Below, piece after piece: positions 1-8,196 of a DNA stretch of 61,162 nt (position 1 is its first letter; every line of letters starts with the position of its first letter). The stretch covers positions 1 to 61,162 of the forward strand of contig JAIIWC010000001.1 in NCBI GenBank assembly GCA_022745215.1, read 5' to 3'. The translations under genes were made by a program, and so were the position numbers. A model generated the notes under the pieces. It did not search any database, was not told the DNA's origin, and worked only from the letters and a program-made list of their open reading frames with translations. Origin of the DNA: Collinsella sp. Lineage in GTDB: Bacteria > Actinomycetota > Coriobacteriia > Coriobacteriales > Coriobacteriaceae.

Positions 1-1273
1 AGCTAAAGACGATCACGACGACGACCCAAAAGAGCGCCACCGACGTATTGCCGCCCATCCATTCAAAGTAGATGGCGATGGGAATGGTCTGCGTAATGCC
101 GGCATAGTTGCCCGCGAAGAACAGCGTGCAGCCAAACTCGCCCATGGCGCGGGCAAAGGCGAGCACCGTGCCGGCGGCAATAGAGGGCCAGCCGAGGGGC
201 ATCATGAGCTTGGTAAAGATGCGTCGCTCGGACCAGCCCAGCGTGCGCGCTGCATCGAGCATCTGCGTGTCGAGGCTCTCGAAGGCGCCGAGTGCCGTAC
301 GATAGACGAGCGGGAACGACACCACCACGGCAGAGATCACCGCCGCGGGCCACGTAAAGACAATCGAGATGCCGTGCCCGATCAGCCACTGGCCCACCCC
401 GGTCGAGCGGCCGAACAGCATAAGCAGCAAAAAGCCGCAGACCGTGGGCGGCAGCACCATAGGGATGGTAAAGACCGAATCGAGCAGGCCCTTCACGCGG
501 CTCGTGGTGCCCATGGTCTTCCATGCGGCAAACAGGCCCAGCGCGAACGCGATCACCAAGGCGAGACCGCTCGTCTTGATGGACACCCAAAACGGTCGGT
601 AGTCGATACCGCCAAAGAAAGTCGCGGCGCGCTCCGCCAGCGAAGGCGGCTCCGTCGTCGAGACACTCGCATACGGCACCAAGGCGGCGTTATCGCTCCA
701 CAGGGCTCCGTCACCCAGATTGAGCCCGGCGTTTGCGGCATCCGCGGCATTCACGACGGTGTAGTAGTCACCGTCGCCGCCCTTCACCTTAAACTGATAG
801 CGATAATCGCCCTGTACCAGCTCATTGTCCGAGGTAAACACCCACTCGAGCTTGGAGTCCTCCAGCAGCGCGCCTCCCATGGAGTGAGACTTATCGAGCC
901 CCGCGAGCATCGTCTTGAGCGCCTTTTGGTCGGAGGCATTTGCGATATCGAGGCCCGCTTCCTTGGCGGCATGCGCATCGACCCACACCACGATGCTCGT
1001 AGGCGTGGTCACCGTTACGAGTGACGTCTTTTTGTAGATAGGAAAACGATAGCCCTCGGGCTGGTCGGCAAACGAGCGTGCCGTGCCCTTGGCGTTGCGC
1101 TCAAAGGCATTGAGGCCAAAATCGACACCATCGATAAGCGCGGAGTCCTCGGTCGCCTGGCGTCCGTCGGCAGTGGCGAAAAGCGCCTCGGCACAAGCAA
1201 CTCCGGGCAGCGAGGTAAACGCAAAGAGAACCGCCGCCAGCGCAGCGAGCAGGCGAATCGTTTTCCTTGACAC
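1..1273 (-). CDS. modB: Molybdate ABC transporter permease (ModB type) with large N-terminal extracytoplasmic domain; 3' end outside window
   Basis: Membrane permease of a molybdate (or tungstate) ABC importer. The reading frame starts at GTG 1273, with GAGGAG six bases upstream, and stays open to the left edge, so the C-terminus is missing (424 codons visible). Residues about 1-28 form a signal-like hydrophobic segment. About 190 hydrophilic residues follow, then a permease domain from about residue 225 with several membrane segments. The permease contains the EAA-type cytoplasmic loop (ESLDTQMLDAARTLGW) and ends in the ModB-like stretch GEFGCTLFFAGNYAGITQ. ModB of E. coli is about 229 residues and lacks the N-terminal domain, so this is an extended form. 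modA lies just upstream in the same direction, with a hairpin terminator between them. Assignment as ModB is firm; the role of the extra domain is unknown. Any modC would lie beyond the left edge. Confidence 0.88.
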   Translation of the reverse strand, partial: MSRKTIRLLAALAAVLFAFTSLPGVACAEALFATADGRQATEDSALIDGVDFGLNAFERNAKGTARSFADQPEGYRFPIYKKTSLVTVTTPTSIVVWVDAHAAKEAGLDIANASDQKALKTMLAGLDKSHSMGGALLEDSKLEWVFTSDNELVQGDYRYQFKVKGGDGDYYTVVNAADAANAGLNLGDGALWSDNAALVPYASVSTTEPPSLAERAATFFGGIDYRPFWVSIKTSGLALVIAFALGLFAAWKTMGTTSRVKGLLDSVFTIPMVLPPTVCGFLLLMLFGRSTGVGQWLIGHGISIVFTWPAAVISAVVVSFPLVYRTALGAFESLDTQMLDAARTLGWSERRIFTKLMMPLGWPSIAAGTVLAFARAMGEFGCTLFFAGNYAGITQTIPIAIYFEWMGGNTSVALFWVVVVIVFS

Positions 1274-1324
1274 AGGCGACTCCTCAAACAAAGGGTAACG
1301 ACGCGCGGGCACGCCGCTTCAATC

Positions 1325-1358
1325 TAAAAAGGGCGGACGATCGCAAGAACGCCCGCCC
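1325..1358 (-). terminator. Hairpin plus T-tract between modA and modB
   Basis: On the minus strand a GGGCGG...CCGCCC hairpin is followed by TTTTTA. It sits after the modA stop and about 50 bases before the modB start, so it should reduce transcription of modB relative to modA. Confidence 0.7.
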
Positions 1359-1390
1359 TCAAGCATATCGTTATGCAGCGCTCTTCTGCA

Positions 1391-2266
1391 CTACTCGGAA
1401 AGCTCAAAGCCGTACTTAGCCCAAATCTTCTGCGCCTTCTTGTTAGACAGGCAGAAGTCGATGAACGCCTTGGCCTCGTCGGCATGCTCGGAGCTCTCGG
1501 CCACGGCACCCGGGTACACAATGGGCTTGTGCGAATCCTCGGGGCACACGAAGGCCTCCTCGATGCCGTCGTAGCGGTAGATGTCGGAGCTGTAGACAAA
1601 ACCTGCCACGCAGTCGCCCGTGGACACGTAGGCGGCAGCGGTGCCGACCTTATCGGCCAGCGCGACCTTGTCGGCAATCTCGGGCGCGTACTCGCCGTCG
1701 TCGCCCTCGGTGCCGGTGTAGAGGCCGACGGAGGCCAGCGCCTGGTTGGCGTACTTGCCGGCCGGAACGGTCTTGGCGTCGCCGATGGCGATCTTGCCGT
1801 CCAGGTTCGCGACGTCGGCGATGGCCTCGACCTTGGTGTCGGAGCCCTCGGCGCGAATGATCACGAGGTCGTTGACGAACATATCCTCACGCGTGTCGGT
1901 GTCGACGAGCCCGGCGGTCTCAGCGTCATCCATGGTGCCCTTGGAGGCCGTGATGAGCACGTCGACCGTGGCACCGGCACGCATCTGCTCAACGAGGTCG
2001 CCGGACGCCTTAAACTGCGTGTCGGCAAAGGTGGTACCGGTCTGCTCGGTGTAGAGCTTCTGAACCTCGGGCAAAGCCTTCTCGAGCGAGTTGGCAGCAA
2101 AGACCTGCAGCTCGACGGTTTCCTTCTTGGAAGAGGCCTTGGCGGAGCCGGCATCGGAACCGGTCGACTCAGGCTCCTTGTTGCCGGAGCAGCCGGCAAG
2201 CCCAAGGCCGGCAGCGGCGACAGCAGAAAGCGAGACGAATCCGCGGCGAGAAACCATATCGAACAT
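1391..2266 (-). CDS. modA: Molybdate ABC transporter substrate-binding lipoprotein
   Basis: Extracytoplasmic binding protein that captures molybdate for the ModB permease encoded next. I chose ATG 2266 (MFDMVSRRGF...) because AAAGGG lies six bases upstream; the TTG six bases earlier has no spacing to that site. The N-terminus carries a twin-arginine-like SRRGF motif, a hydrophobic stretch and a lipobox ending in LAGC (Cys26), so it is a lipoprotein and possibly Tat-exported. The mature part has the ModA pattern: FAANSLEKALPEV near the start, GDLVEQMRAGATVDVLITAS, and a C-terminal IDFCLSNKKAQKIWAKYGFE. At 291 residues it is slightly longer than E. coli ModA (257), because of a Ser/Gly/Lys linker after the lipid-modified cysteine. 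A TATAAT-like -10 lies at 2327-2332, with no good -35. Confidence 0.93.
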   Translation of the reverse strand: MFDMVSRRGFVSLSAVAAAGLGLAGCSGNKEPESTGSDAGSAKASSKKETVELQVFAANSLEKALPEVQKLYTEQTGTTFADTQFKASGDLVEQMRAGATVDVLITASKGTMDDAETAGLVDTDTREDMFVNDLVIIRAEGSDTKVEAIADVANLDGKIAIGDAKTVPAGKYANQALASVGLYTGTEGDDGEYAPEIADKVALADKVGTAAAYVSTGDCVAGFVYSSDIYRYDGIEEAFVCPEDSHKPIVYPGAVAESSEHADEAKAFIDFCLSNKKAQKIWAKYGFELSE

Positions 2267-2420
2267 GTTCAACCCTTTCGGACCTTATGCCCGGGTACCC
2301 CACCGCGGGCTTTATTCTGTAATTAGATTATACTTCGGTGCGAATAATGATTATGAGAAATTATTTTCTTCTGAGAATATAGTTTCAGGCATGCCTGCAG
2401 AATGCCGTCCCCTTGGGCGC

Positions 2421-2457
2421 AAATAAAAGGCGGAGCAGCCGTTCAGGTCGCTCCGCC
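2421..2457 (-). terminator. Rho-independent terminator after mogA
   Basis: Minus-strand hairpin GGCGGAGC...GCTCCGCC followed by TTTTATTT, directly behind the mogA stop. It closes the moeA-mogA pair. Confidence 0.85.
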
Positions 2458-2470
2458 GCAGGCAAATCGC

Positions 2471-2950
2471 TTAGTTGGTATGTCCGCCGCCCGCTGTCAT
2501 CTGAGCCGCATGCTCCAGCTGGTCCGCTATGGCCTCCCAGCTTTCGCGGGCGGCCTTCGTAGAACCGGGAAAGTTTACGACAAGTGTATGACCTCGTTGC
2601 ATGCAAATAGCGCGCGAGAGCATGGCGCGGCGCGTCTTGGTCATCGAGTACGCACGGATCGCCTCGGCAATGCCCGGCACGTCGCGATCGCAGACGGCAC
2701 GCGTCGCCTCGGGCGTCACATCGCGCATCGAAAGCCCCGTGCCGCCGCAGGTGAGCACGACATTGGCGTGGCACTCATCGGCGGCTTCCACAATAGCATC
2801 ACCGATCTCGCTGACGTCGTCGCGCACGACCACATGTGAGACGACCGTCCAGCCCTGCGCCTCGATAAGTTCCTCGAGTGCGGCTCCAGCCTCGTCCTGG
2901 GCTAGATCGCGCGTATCCGAGCACGTCACGATCGATATCTTCAGCTCCAT
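2471..2950 (-). CDS. mogA: Molybdopterin adenylyltransferase (MogA/MoaB family)
   Basis: Adenylates molybdopterin before molybdate insertion during molybdenum-cofactor synthesis, in the cytoplasm. Start ATG 2950 (MELKISIVTCSD) has AGGAGG seven bases upstream. The 159-residue protein shows the family signature VVLTCGGTGLSMRDVTPEA around residues 64-82, with the conserved GGTG and D for ATP and pterin binding, and the later NFPGSTKAARE motif. It follows moeA with a 10-base gap, so the two are one operon that performs the last two steps of cofactor assembly. MogA and MoaB are hard to separate by sequence alone. Confidence 0.9.
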   Translation of the reverse strand: MELKISIVTCSDTRDLAQDEAGAALEELIEAQGWTVVSHVVVRDDVSEIGDAIVEAADECHANVVLTCGGTGLSMRDVTPEATRAVCDRDVPGIAEAIRAYSMTKTRRAMLSRAICMQRGHTLVVNFPGSTKAARESWEAIADQLEHAAQMTAGGGHTN

Positions 2951-2960
2951 AGCATTCCTC

Positions 2961-4223
2961 CTACAACACGGCGCCCTCGGGCAGGTCGACGCGAACAACG
3001 TCCACGACGTCGCCCGCCTTGAGGTCGCACGGCCCTTCTTCAATACGCAGTAGGCAGTTGGCCCGCTGCATCGTGCCGAGCAACGCCGAATTCTGCGTCT
3101 TGGCCTCGGTCACCAACAGCTCACCGGTCTCGGGGTCGCGCAAAACCGTGGCGCGATCGAAGAAGCGGCGATGCTGTCGCTTTTTCACGCCGTGCGTGAG
3201 CATCGCCTGCTGAACGGGACGTGCACCCTCGGCAAAGCCGCGCATCTTGCGAATCGCCGGGCGCGCGAGCACCTCAAAGCCCACGTAGGCCGCCGCCGGA
3301 TTGCCCGAAAGCCCCAGGTACGGCTTGCCGCCGAGCAGGCCAAACGTGATGGCCTTGCCGGGACGCATCGAGATGCGATCGAACAGGACCTCGCCCTCGC
3401 GCTGGACCAGCGCCGTCACGTAGTCGTAGTCGCCCGCCGAGGCCCCGCCGCTCGTAATGACAAAGTCGCACTCCCGTACGGCACGATGCACGAGTTCGGA
3501 TATCGCCTGCTCGTCGTCGGGCGCAATGCCATAGAAGACAGGCTCGGCACCGGCATCGAGTGCCTCGGCCATCAACGCCGAGGAGTTGGAATCGCGAATC
3601 TGGCCACGCGCCGGAAGCTCACTTGGAGCAACCAGCTCCGTGCCCAGCGAGATGATGCCCACGCGCGGTGCGGCGTGCACCTTCACGCTCGCGTACCCGG
3701 CGCTTGCCAGCAGGCCCGCACCAGCCGGCGCCACAACCTCACCGGCACGCATCACGACGTCGCCGGCACGGGCTTCTTCGGCAGCAGAGCGAACGTTCTG
3801 CCCCACCTTAGCCGGCGCCGAGAAGCGAACGTGCGAGCCCTCGTTGCCATCGCCGTCGAGCACGTCGACGATCTCGTACTTCACCACGGCATCGGCGCCC
3901 TCTGGCACCGGCGCGCCCGTCATAATGCGGACCGTCTCGCCCGCGCCGATCGTGCCCTCAAACACATGACCCGCTGCCTCGTGCCCGACAACGGAAAGCG
4001 TCACCGGCGTATCGGTTGACGCCGCGACAAGGTCGGCTGCGCGCACGGCATAGCCGTCCATGGCGCTGTTGGCAAATGGCGAGATGTCGATATCGGCCAC
4101 GGCTTCCTCGGCCAAGGGAAGACCCGCCGCCTGCCATACGGGAATCTCGACAACCCTGGTCGGACTCACATGTGACAAGACAATTGCCTGCGCGTCCTCC
4201 AACGGAATGAGCTTCTCTGCCAT
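2961..4223 (-). CDS. moeA: Molybdopterin molybdenumtransferase
   Basis: Inserts molybdate into adenylated molybdopterin to give active cofactor. I chose ATG 4223 (MAEKLIPLEDA), five bases after AAGAGG, over the GTG at 4229. The 420-residue protein is full length. It has the N-terminal SPFANSAMDGYAVRAADL block (about residues 48-65), the central MPT-binding SGGASAGDYDYV segment (about 250) and GLSGNPAAAYVGFEVL (about 310), then a C-terminal MoeA-C beta domain. It is translated just ahead of mogA. The neighbouring modA and modB supply molybdate, so the cluster covers uptake and insertion. The earlier moaA-moaE steps are not in this window. Confidence 0.95.
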   Translation of the reverse strand: MAEKLIPLEDAQAIVLSHVSPTRVVEIPVWQAAGLPLAEEAVADIDISPFANSAMDGYAVRAADLVAASTDTPVTLSVVGHEAAGHVFEGTIGAGETVRIMTGAPVPEGADAVVKYEIVDVLDGDGNEGSHVRFSAPAKVGQNVRSAAEEARAGDVVMRAGEVVAPAGAGLLASAGYASVKVHAAPRVGIISLGTELVAPSELPARGQIRDSNSSALMAEALDAGAEPVFYGIAPDDEQAISELVHRAVRECDFVITSGGASAGDYDYVTALVQREGEVLFDRISMRPGKAITFGLLGGKPYLGLSGNPAAAYVGFEVLARPAIRKMRGFAEGARPVQQAMLTHGVKKRQHRRFFDRATVLRDPETGELLVTEAKTQNSALLGTMQRANCLLRIEEGPCDLKAGDVVDVVRVDLPEGAVL

Positions 4224-4380
4224 ATGCACCTCTTACAGATCGCGGCGCGTAACAAGGGCGCCGATTCTTTATGTTTTATTCAGTATAATCCCCCGCCGCT
4301 CAACCGTGAGACGGCCTGCACTCGCGAATACGCCTGTCGGTTACAGGACACGAAACAGAACCGAAACCAACCCACCGGCT

Positions 4381-4394
4381 TGACACGTTTGTCA
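4381..4394. promoter_or_regulatory. Palindrome in the promoter region of the CLC gene
   Basis: TGACA-N4-TGTCA, lying inside the stretch that also holds TTGACA (4380-4385) and TATAAT (4400-4405), 42-55 bases before the CLC start. The spacing between those hexamers is only 14, so the true -35 may differ. The palindrome could be a repressor or activator site; this is inference. Confidence 0.4.
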
Positions 4395-4435
4395 CGCTCT
4401 ATAATGCTTGCGTTGCAACCAAAGAAGAGGACACC

Positions 4436-5857
4436 ATGGCTTTTACCGACACATCAGACAGCGAAAGCAAAGAGCAAGACAACACCCTGCCACTCGACGA
4501 GGGCGGCTTCTTCTCCCTGAACGATGTCATCATGGCCGGCAGGCAGCAGCTCACCCGCTCCGAGCATCTCTTGGCTGCCGACACGCGCCGCAACGCCCGC
4601 AATCTGCTTGCAAGCGCCAAGTTGCTCGCGCTCGTCGTGATTGTTTCGCTCGCCATGGGTGTTGCCGCCTGGGCGTTTTTGGCCTCGCTGAATATCGCGA
4701 CCGACTATCGCGAGCATCACGCGTGGATCTACGCACTGCTTCCCGCCGTGGGTGTCGCCACCGCATGGGTGTATAAGAACCACGGCCTTGCCGCCAAACG
4801 TGGCAACAACCTGGTCATCGACTCTGCCCTGGGCACCCGCCTCATCCATGCCCGCATGGCCGTCCTTACCTTCGTCTGCTCCACGCTTACGCACCTGACA
4901 GGCGGCTCGGCCGGACGCGAGGGCGCTGCCGTGCAGATCGGCGGTACCATCGCCAGCAACATCTCAAACCTGGCGCATCTTAAAAAGCACGACCATCACG
5001 ACCTCATGCTCGCCGGCATCTCGTCTGCCTTCGGCGCCGTGTTCGGCTCACCCCTCGCCGGCGCCTTCTTTGGCATGGAGATGTGCTTTATCGGCAAGAT
5101 CGACTACACCGCCGGCATCTACTGTCTCGTCGCCTCGTTTACCGGCTACTTTACGTCGCTTGCCCTGGGCACCGAGTACGAGGCGAACGTCATCGCCAGT
5201 GTCCCCGATATGACACCCCGAACGGTCGCCATCGTCGTCGTCAGCGCCATCGTGTTCGGTCTAACCGCACGCCTCTTCGCCTGGTCGGTTCGAACCGTCA
5301 AGAGCCTCTACGGCCGCTTTATTACCAACTATCTTGTTCGCGCCCTCGTGGGCGCACTCGTGGTACTCGCAGCTTACGCGGTGCTCGATGCCTGGAAGTA
5401 CGCCGGCCTTGCCACCTGGCTCTCGGGCGCCGGTTTCGCCGGCAATACGACCCTCGCCGACGCAGCCATCAAGTTGGTCGTGACGGCGCTCACCCTGGGT
5501 GCCGGCTTCCAGGGCGGCGAGGTCACACCGTTGTTTGGCATCGGAGCTGCGCTTGGCGGCTGGATCGGCTGCCTCGCCGGAATCGACCCCAGCTTTCTGG
5601 CGGCCCTCGGCATGCTCGGCGTGTTCTGCGCCGGCCTCAACGTGCCCATCACCACCTGTATGATGGCCATCGACCTGTTCCACGGCACAGCAGCCGGGTT
5701 CTTTGTCATCGTTGCTTTTATCAGCTATCTTGCCGGCGGCCACCGCGGCGTGTATCCCGCCCAGCGCATTATCTCGCCCAAGCGCCGTTCGCTCATTGTG
5801 GACGAGGGCGGCACGGTGGCAGAGGCTATCGAGCGCCACAACGACCTGATAGAGTAG
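4436..5857 (+). CDS. CLC-family anion transporter, possibly fluoride type
   Basis: Integral membrane protein of the CLC chloride channel/antiporter family, 473 residues. ATG 4436 has AAGAAGAGG six bases upstream. The first 55 residues are hydrophilic and cytoplasmic; about ten membrane helices follow. The gating-glutamate loop GGSAGREGAA is at about 156-165 (Glu162), and a later FQGGEVTPLFGIG replaces the usual GxFxP loop. The first filter loop, normally GSGIP, reads GNNLVID at about 123-129. From memory this resembles the CLC-F branch of fluoride/proton antiporters, which lack the filter serine. No fluoride riboswitch was seen upstream, so the ion remains uncertain. The gene appears to stand alone on its own promoter, followed by the lipid kinase gene. 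Confidence 0.85.
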   Translation: MAFTDTSDSESKEQDNTLPLDEGGFFSLNDVIMAGRQQLTRSEHLLAADTRRNARNLLASAKLLALVVIVSLAMGVAAWAFLASLNIATDYREHHAWIYALLPAVGVATAWVYKNHGLAAKRGNNLVIDSALGTRLIHARMAVLTFVCSTLTHLTGGSAGREGAAVQIGGTIASNISNLAHLKKHDHHDLMLAGISSAFGAVFGSPLAGAFFGMEMCFIGKIDYTAGIYCLVASFTGYFTSLALGTEYEANVIASVPDMTPRTVAIVVVSAIVFGLTARLFAWSVRTVKSLYGRFITNYLVRALVGALVVLAAYAVLDAWKYAGLATWLSGAGFAGNTTLADAAIKLVVTALTLGAGFQGGEVTPLFGIGAALGGWIGCLAGIDPSFLAALGMLGVFCAGLNVPITTCMMAIDLFHGTAAGFFVIVAFISYLAGGHRGVYPAQRIISPKRRSLIVDEGGTVAEAIERHNDLIE

Positions 5858-5943
5858 ACGTAATAATCGCCGTGCAGCCACAATCGGGGGCAACGCAACC
5901 CGAGCGCGACCGCACCGTCACGCCATATGCCGGGAGTCGCCCC

Positions 5944-6906
5944 ATGCACGCAACAGATTTTGGTCGCACGCTGATCATCGCCAATCCCGCCGCCCAATCG
6001 GGCGCGGCACGCGAAGTTGCCGAACGCCTGCAGCGCTTCTTGGACATGACTGCGCGCTCATCCCAGTTTGACTTGGTGCTGACCGAGCACATGGGACACG
6101 CCAAAGAACTTGCCGCACAGGCCCAGAGCTACCGCACGGTTATCGCACTCGGCGGCGACGGCGTGATCCACGAGGTCGTCAACGGACTCATGGCGCAGGA
6201 AGAGGCTGCCCGACCGGCTCTTGCCGTCCTGCCCGTGGGCTCCGGCAACGATTTTGCCCAGACGCTCGGCATCGATGATTTTTCCGGTAAAGATTTTGGC
6301 GCCCTGCTCACCTGCGAGCTGCAGCGTCAGGACATCGGGCGCATTCGCTCGTGGAGCCCTGCAAGCGGCAGCGGCGAGGCGGCCGTCGAGTATTACGACC
6401 AGACGCTCTCCGTCGGCATTGACGCCGCCATCGGCCTGGGCACCACCGAGCTGCGCAAAAAGACGGGACTTACCGGCGCTCCGCTCTACACCCTTTCGGG
6501 CCTGGAGCAGTTTGGCCTGCGCTATCGCAACTACCCCATGACGGTTAGCTTTGACGGCGCGCCCGCCGAGCGCGTGCGGGCGATTATCATGGCCATCCAG
6601 CTGGGCCCCACCTATGGCTCGGGCTATCGTATCTGCCCCGACGCCGACCCCTGCGACGGTATCCTCGACGTTTGTTACGCATGCGGTCCCGTGCCCCGTG
6701 CAGTCGCCCTGCCCATGTTCCTTTCAGCCAAGGAAGGCCACCACACCAAGCTTCCGCCAGTGCGCATGCGCCGCTGCCGCCATGCCGAACTCACCTTCGA
6801 GGAGCCCGACTACCCCATCCAGGCTGACGGCGAAGCCATCGTCGCCTCGCGCATCGAGGTGGACATCCTGGCCGCCGCCCTCCAAGTCTGGCGCCCCACC
6901 CGCTAG
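5944..6906 (+). CDS. Diacylglycerol/lipid kinase family protein
   Basis: Phosphorylates diacylglycerol or a related lipid, probably at the inner face of the membrane. The start ATG 5944 (MHATDFGRTLIIANP) follows GGGAG by about eight bases; an in-frame GTG at 5872 is an alternative with poorer context. The N-terminal domain has the family NP motif (ANPAAQSG, residues 13-20), the glycine-rich IALGGDGVIHEVVNG loop at about 70-84, where GGDGV replaces the commoner GGDGT, and LPVGSGNDFAQTLG. The C-terminal beta domain contains the DGEAIVAS-type ending typical of DgkB/YegS proteins. The 320-residue length is normal. The exact lipid substrate cannot be read from the sequence. Confidence 0.88.
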   Translation: MHATDFGRTLIIANPAAQSGAAREVAERLQRFLDMTARSSQFDLVLTEHMGHAKELAAQAQSYRTVIALGGDGVIHEVVNGLMAQEEAARPALAVLPVGSGNDFAQTLGIDDFSGKDFGALLTCELQRQDIGRIRSWSPASGSGEAAVEYYDQTLSVGIDAAIGLGTTELRKKTGLTGAPLYTLSGLEQFGLRYRNYPMTVSFDGAPAERVRAIIMAIQLGPTYGSGYRICPDADPCDGILDVCYACGPVPRAVALPMFLSAKEGHHTKLPPVRMRRCRHAELTFEEPDYPIQADGEAIVASRIEVDILAAALQVWRPTR

Positions 6907-6915
6907 CCCCACCTA

Positions 6916-6982
6916 AGTTGCGGTGAAATAGGGACTGTTTTGCGGCTCTGGCAGCCCAAACAATCCCTATTTCACCGCAACT
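6916..6982. repeat. Palindromic repeat, TTGCGGTG family, copy 1 (67 nt)
   Basis: Arms AGTTGCGGTGAAATAGGGA and its exact complement, 19 bp, with further inner pairing (TGTTT/AAACA and GGCT/AGCC). It lies between two convergent genes. There is no T-tract on either side, so it is not a standard terminator. Related copies are at 27766-27832 and 28707-28771. Confidence 0.85.
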
Positions 6983-6993
6983 AATTGAGGAGC

Positions 6994-7374
6994 CTACTCG
7001 TCACCGCCCGGTTTGCGGCGGTTGACCTTTTTGATGGCGTTGAAGTGCTTGTCGTTGAGCCTGCGCTGACGCGATCGCTGTGGCACTTTGGTCTTCACGC
7101 GACGACGCGGCGGACGACCGCGACGCTCGAGCTCGGCCTTCAGCTTGCGCAGGCAGCTCGCACGATTCTGAAACTGGCTACGGCTCTCGCGCGCCGTCAC
7201 GACTATCCCCGTAGGCACATGCTTCATGCGCACCGCCGAGTCCGTCGTGTTGACACCCTGGCCGCCCGGCCCCGTCGCGCGAAACACCTGCACCTCACAG
7301 TCGCGCGTCAGCTCCTCGGCCGACATCTCGGCATAGCGCGCATACTCGCGCCAGCCCATCTTGATCTCGTCCAT
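6994..7374 (-). CDS. RF-1 domain (GGQ) peptide-chain-release-factor-like protein
   Basis: Small cytoplasmic protein with the peptidyl-tRNA hydrolase motif of release factors but no codon-recognition domain, as in the ArfB/ICT1 ribosome-rescue group. The motif [18 protein letters not shown] is at about residues 33-50. A basic C-terminal tail ([22 protein letters not shown] and beyond) could enter the mRNA channel of stalled ribosomes. Start ATG 7374 ([11 protein letters not shown]) has GGAGGG ten bases upstream; an upstream ATG would run through the xpt terminator hairpin. The 126-residue length matches rescue factors. Role in rescue is inferred from the family. No other translation gene is adjacent. 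Confidence 0.82.
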   Translation of the reverse strand: MDEIKMGWREYARYAEMSAEELTRDCEVQVFRATGPGGQGVNTTDSAVRMKHVPTGIVVTARESRSQFQNRASCLRKLKAELERRGRPPRRRVKTKVPQRSRQRRLNDKHFNAIKKVNRRKPGGDE

Positions 7375-7393
7375 ACCAACACGTCCCTCCAAA

Positions 7394-7430
7394 CAAAAAA
7401 TGTGACAAAGGGACCGTCCCTTTGTCACAT
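7394..7430 (-). terminator. Terminator of xpt: 14-bp hairpin plus T6
   Basis: Perfect 14-bp arms (ATGTGACAAAGGGA and complement) with a 3-base loop CCG, followed on the minus strand by TTTTTTG. It lies between the xpt stop and the start of the GGQ protein gene. The GACAAAGGGAC...GTCCCTTTGTC core looks like a repeat type common in bacterial intergenic regions. Confidence 0.85.
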
Positions 7431-7457
7431 CGCATGCAAATCGTATGTGCCGCGCGA

Positions 7458-8036
7458 TTAGGCGAAGGTGATCTCGCCGTTCTCGCAGTCCATATCGGCG
7501 ATACGGGCCAGGCTCTCAACGCGGAAACCGCGCTCGCGGAGCTTGTCGCCGCCGCCCTGGAAGCCCTTCTCCACGGCAATACCAATACCGGAAACCTCGG
7601 CGCCCGCAGCCTCGCAGATCTTGATAAGGCCCTCGAGCGCGCAACCGTTGGCCAGGAAGTCGTCGATGATCAGGACCTTGTCGCCCTCGGACAGGAAGCG
7701 CTTACCCACGATAACCGGATACTCTTTTTGCTTGGTAAAGGAGTAGATAGTCGTGGCATACTGCTCGCCGTCGAGGTTGATGGACTGGGCCTTCTTGGCA
7801 AAAACAACCGGCACGCCGCCAAAATGCTGGGCCGCGATGCAGGCCATGCCAATGCCCGAAGCCTCAATCGTCAGGATCTTGTTGATCTCGATACCCTCGA
7901 ACAGACGGACCCACTCGGCGCCCATGTGGTCGAACAGCTCAACGTCGCACTGGTGGTTGAGGAAGGCATCAACCTTAAGGACGTTACCGGCCTTTACGAT
8001 GCCGTCACGGCGAATACGATCCTCAAGCTCCTGCAT
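7458..8036 (-). CDS. xpt: Xanthine phosphoribosyltransferase
   Basis: Salvages xanthine to XMP using PRPP, in the cytoplasm. ATG 8036 has AAGGGG seven bases upstream. The 192-residue protein is standard Xpt length. The PRPP loop [17 protein letters not shown] is at about residues 125-141, and the Xpt-type [11 protein letters not shown] segment at about 54-64 contacts the substrate. The N-terminal [20 protein letters not shown] is also typical. In many Firmicutes xpt is under a purine riboswitch; I looked at the short upstream region (to about 8130) and found no matching structure. Transcription ends at a strong hairpin, so it appears to be a single-gene unit. Confidence 0.94.
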   Translation of the reverse strand: MQELEDRIRRDGIVKAGNVLKVDAFLNHQCDVELFDHMGAEWVRLFEGIEINKILTIEASGIGMACIAAQHFGGVPVVFAKKAQSINLDGEQYATTIYSFTKQKEYPVIVGKRFLSEGDKVLIIDDFLANGCALEGLIKICEAAGAEVSGIGIAVEKGFQGGGDKLRERGFRVESLARIADMDCENGEITFA

Positions 8037-8196
8037 GGCGCAACCCCTTCTCGCGGCAACGATACCGCGCGATTAATAAACGTTGTTCGATAGTCTACCA
8101 CGGACCGACCCCCGCCCGCCCCACAAGCCGTATCGCACCATAAAGCTGCAAGACCAGTAGATAGGCCCGATTCGTGGCAGACAGCCTCCCAACACG

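Noticed and set aside
4224..4435. Fluoride riboswitch upstream of the CLC gene
   Set aside because: The conserved crcB motif words are not present in readable order.
5083..5943. Upstream extension of the lipid kinase frame
   Set aside because: Overlaps the CLC gene in another frame and has shadow composition; the kinase starts at 5944.
8037..8196. Purine riboswitch upstream of xpt
   Set aside because: No conserved core or P1 pairing could be found.
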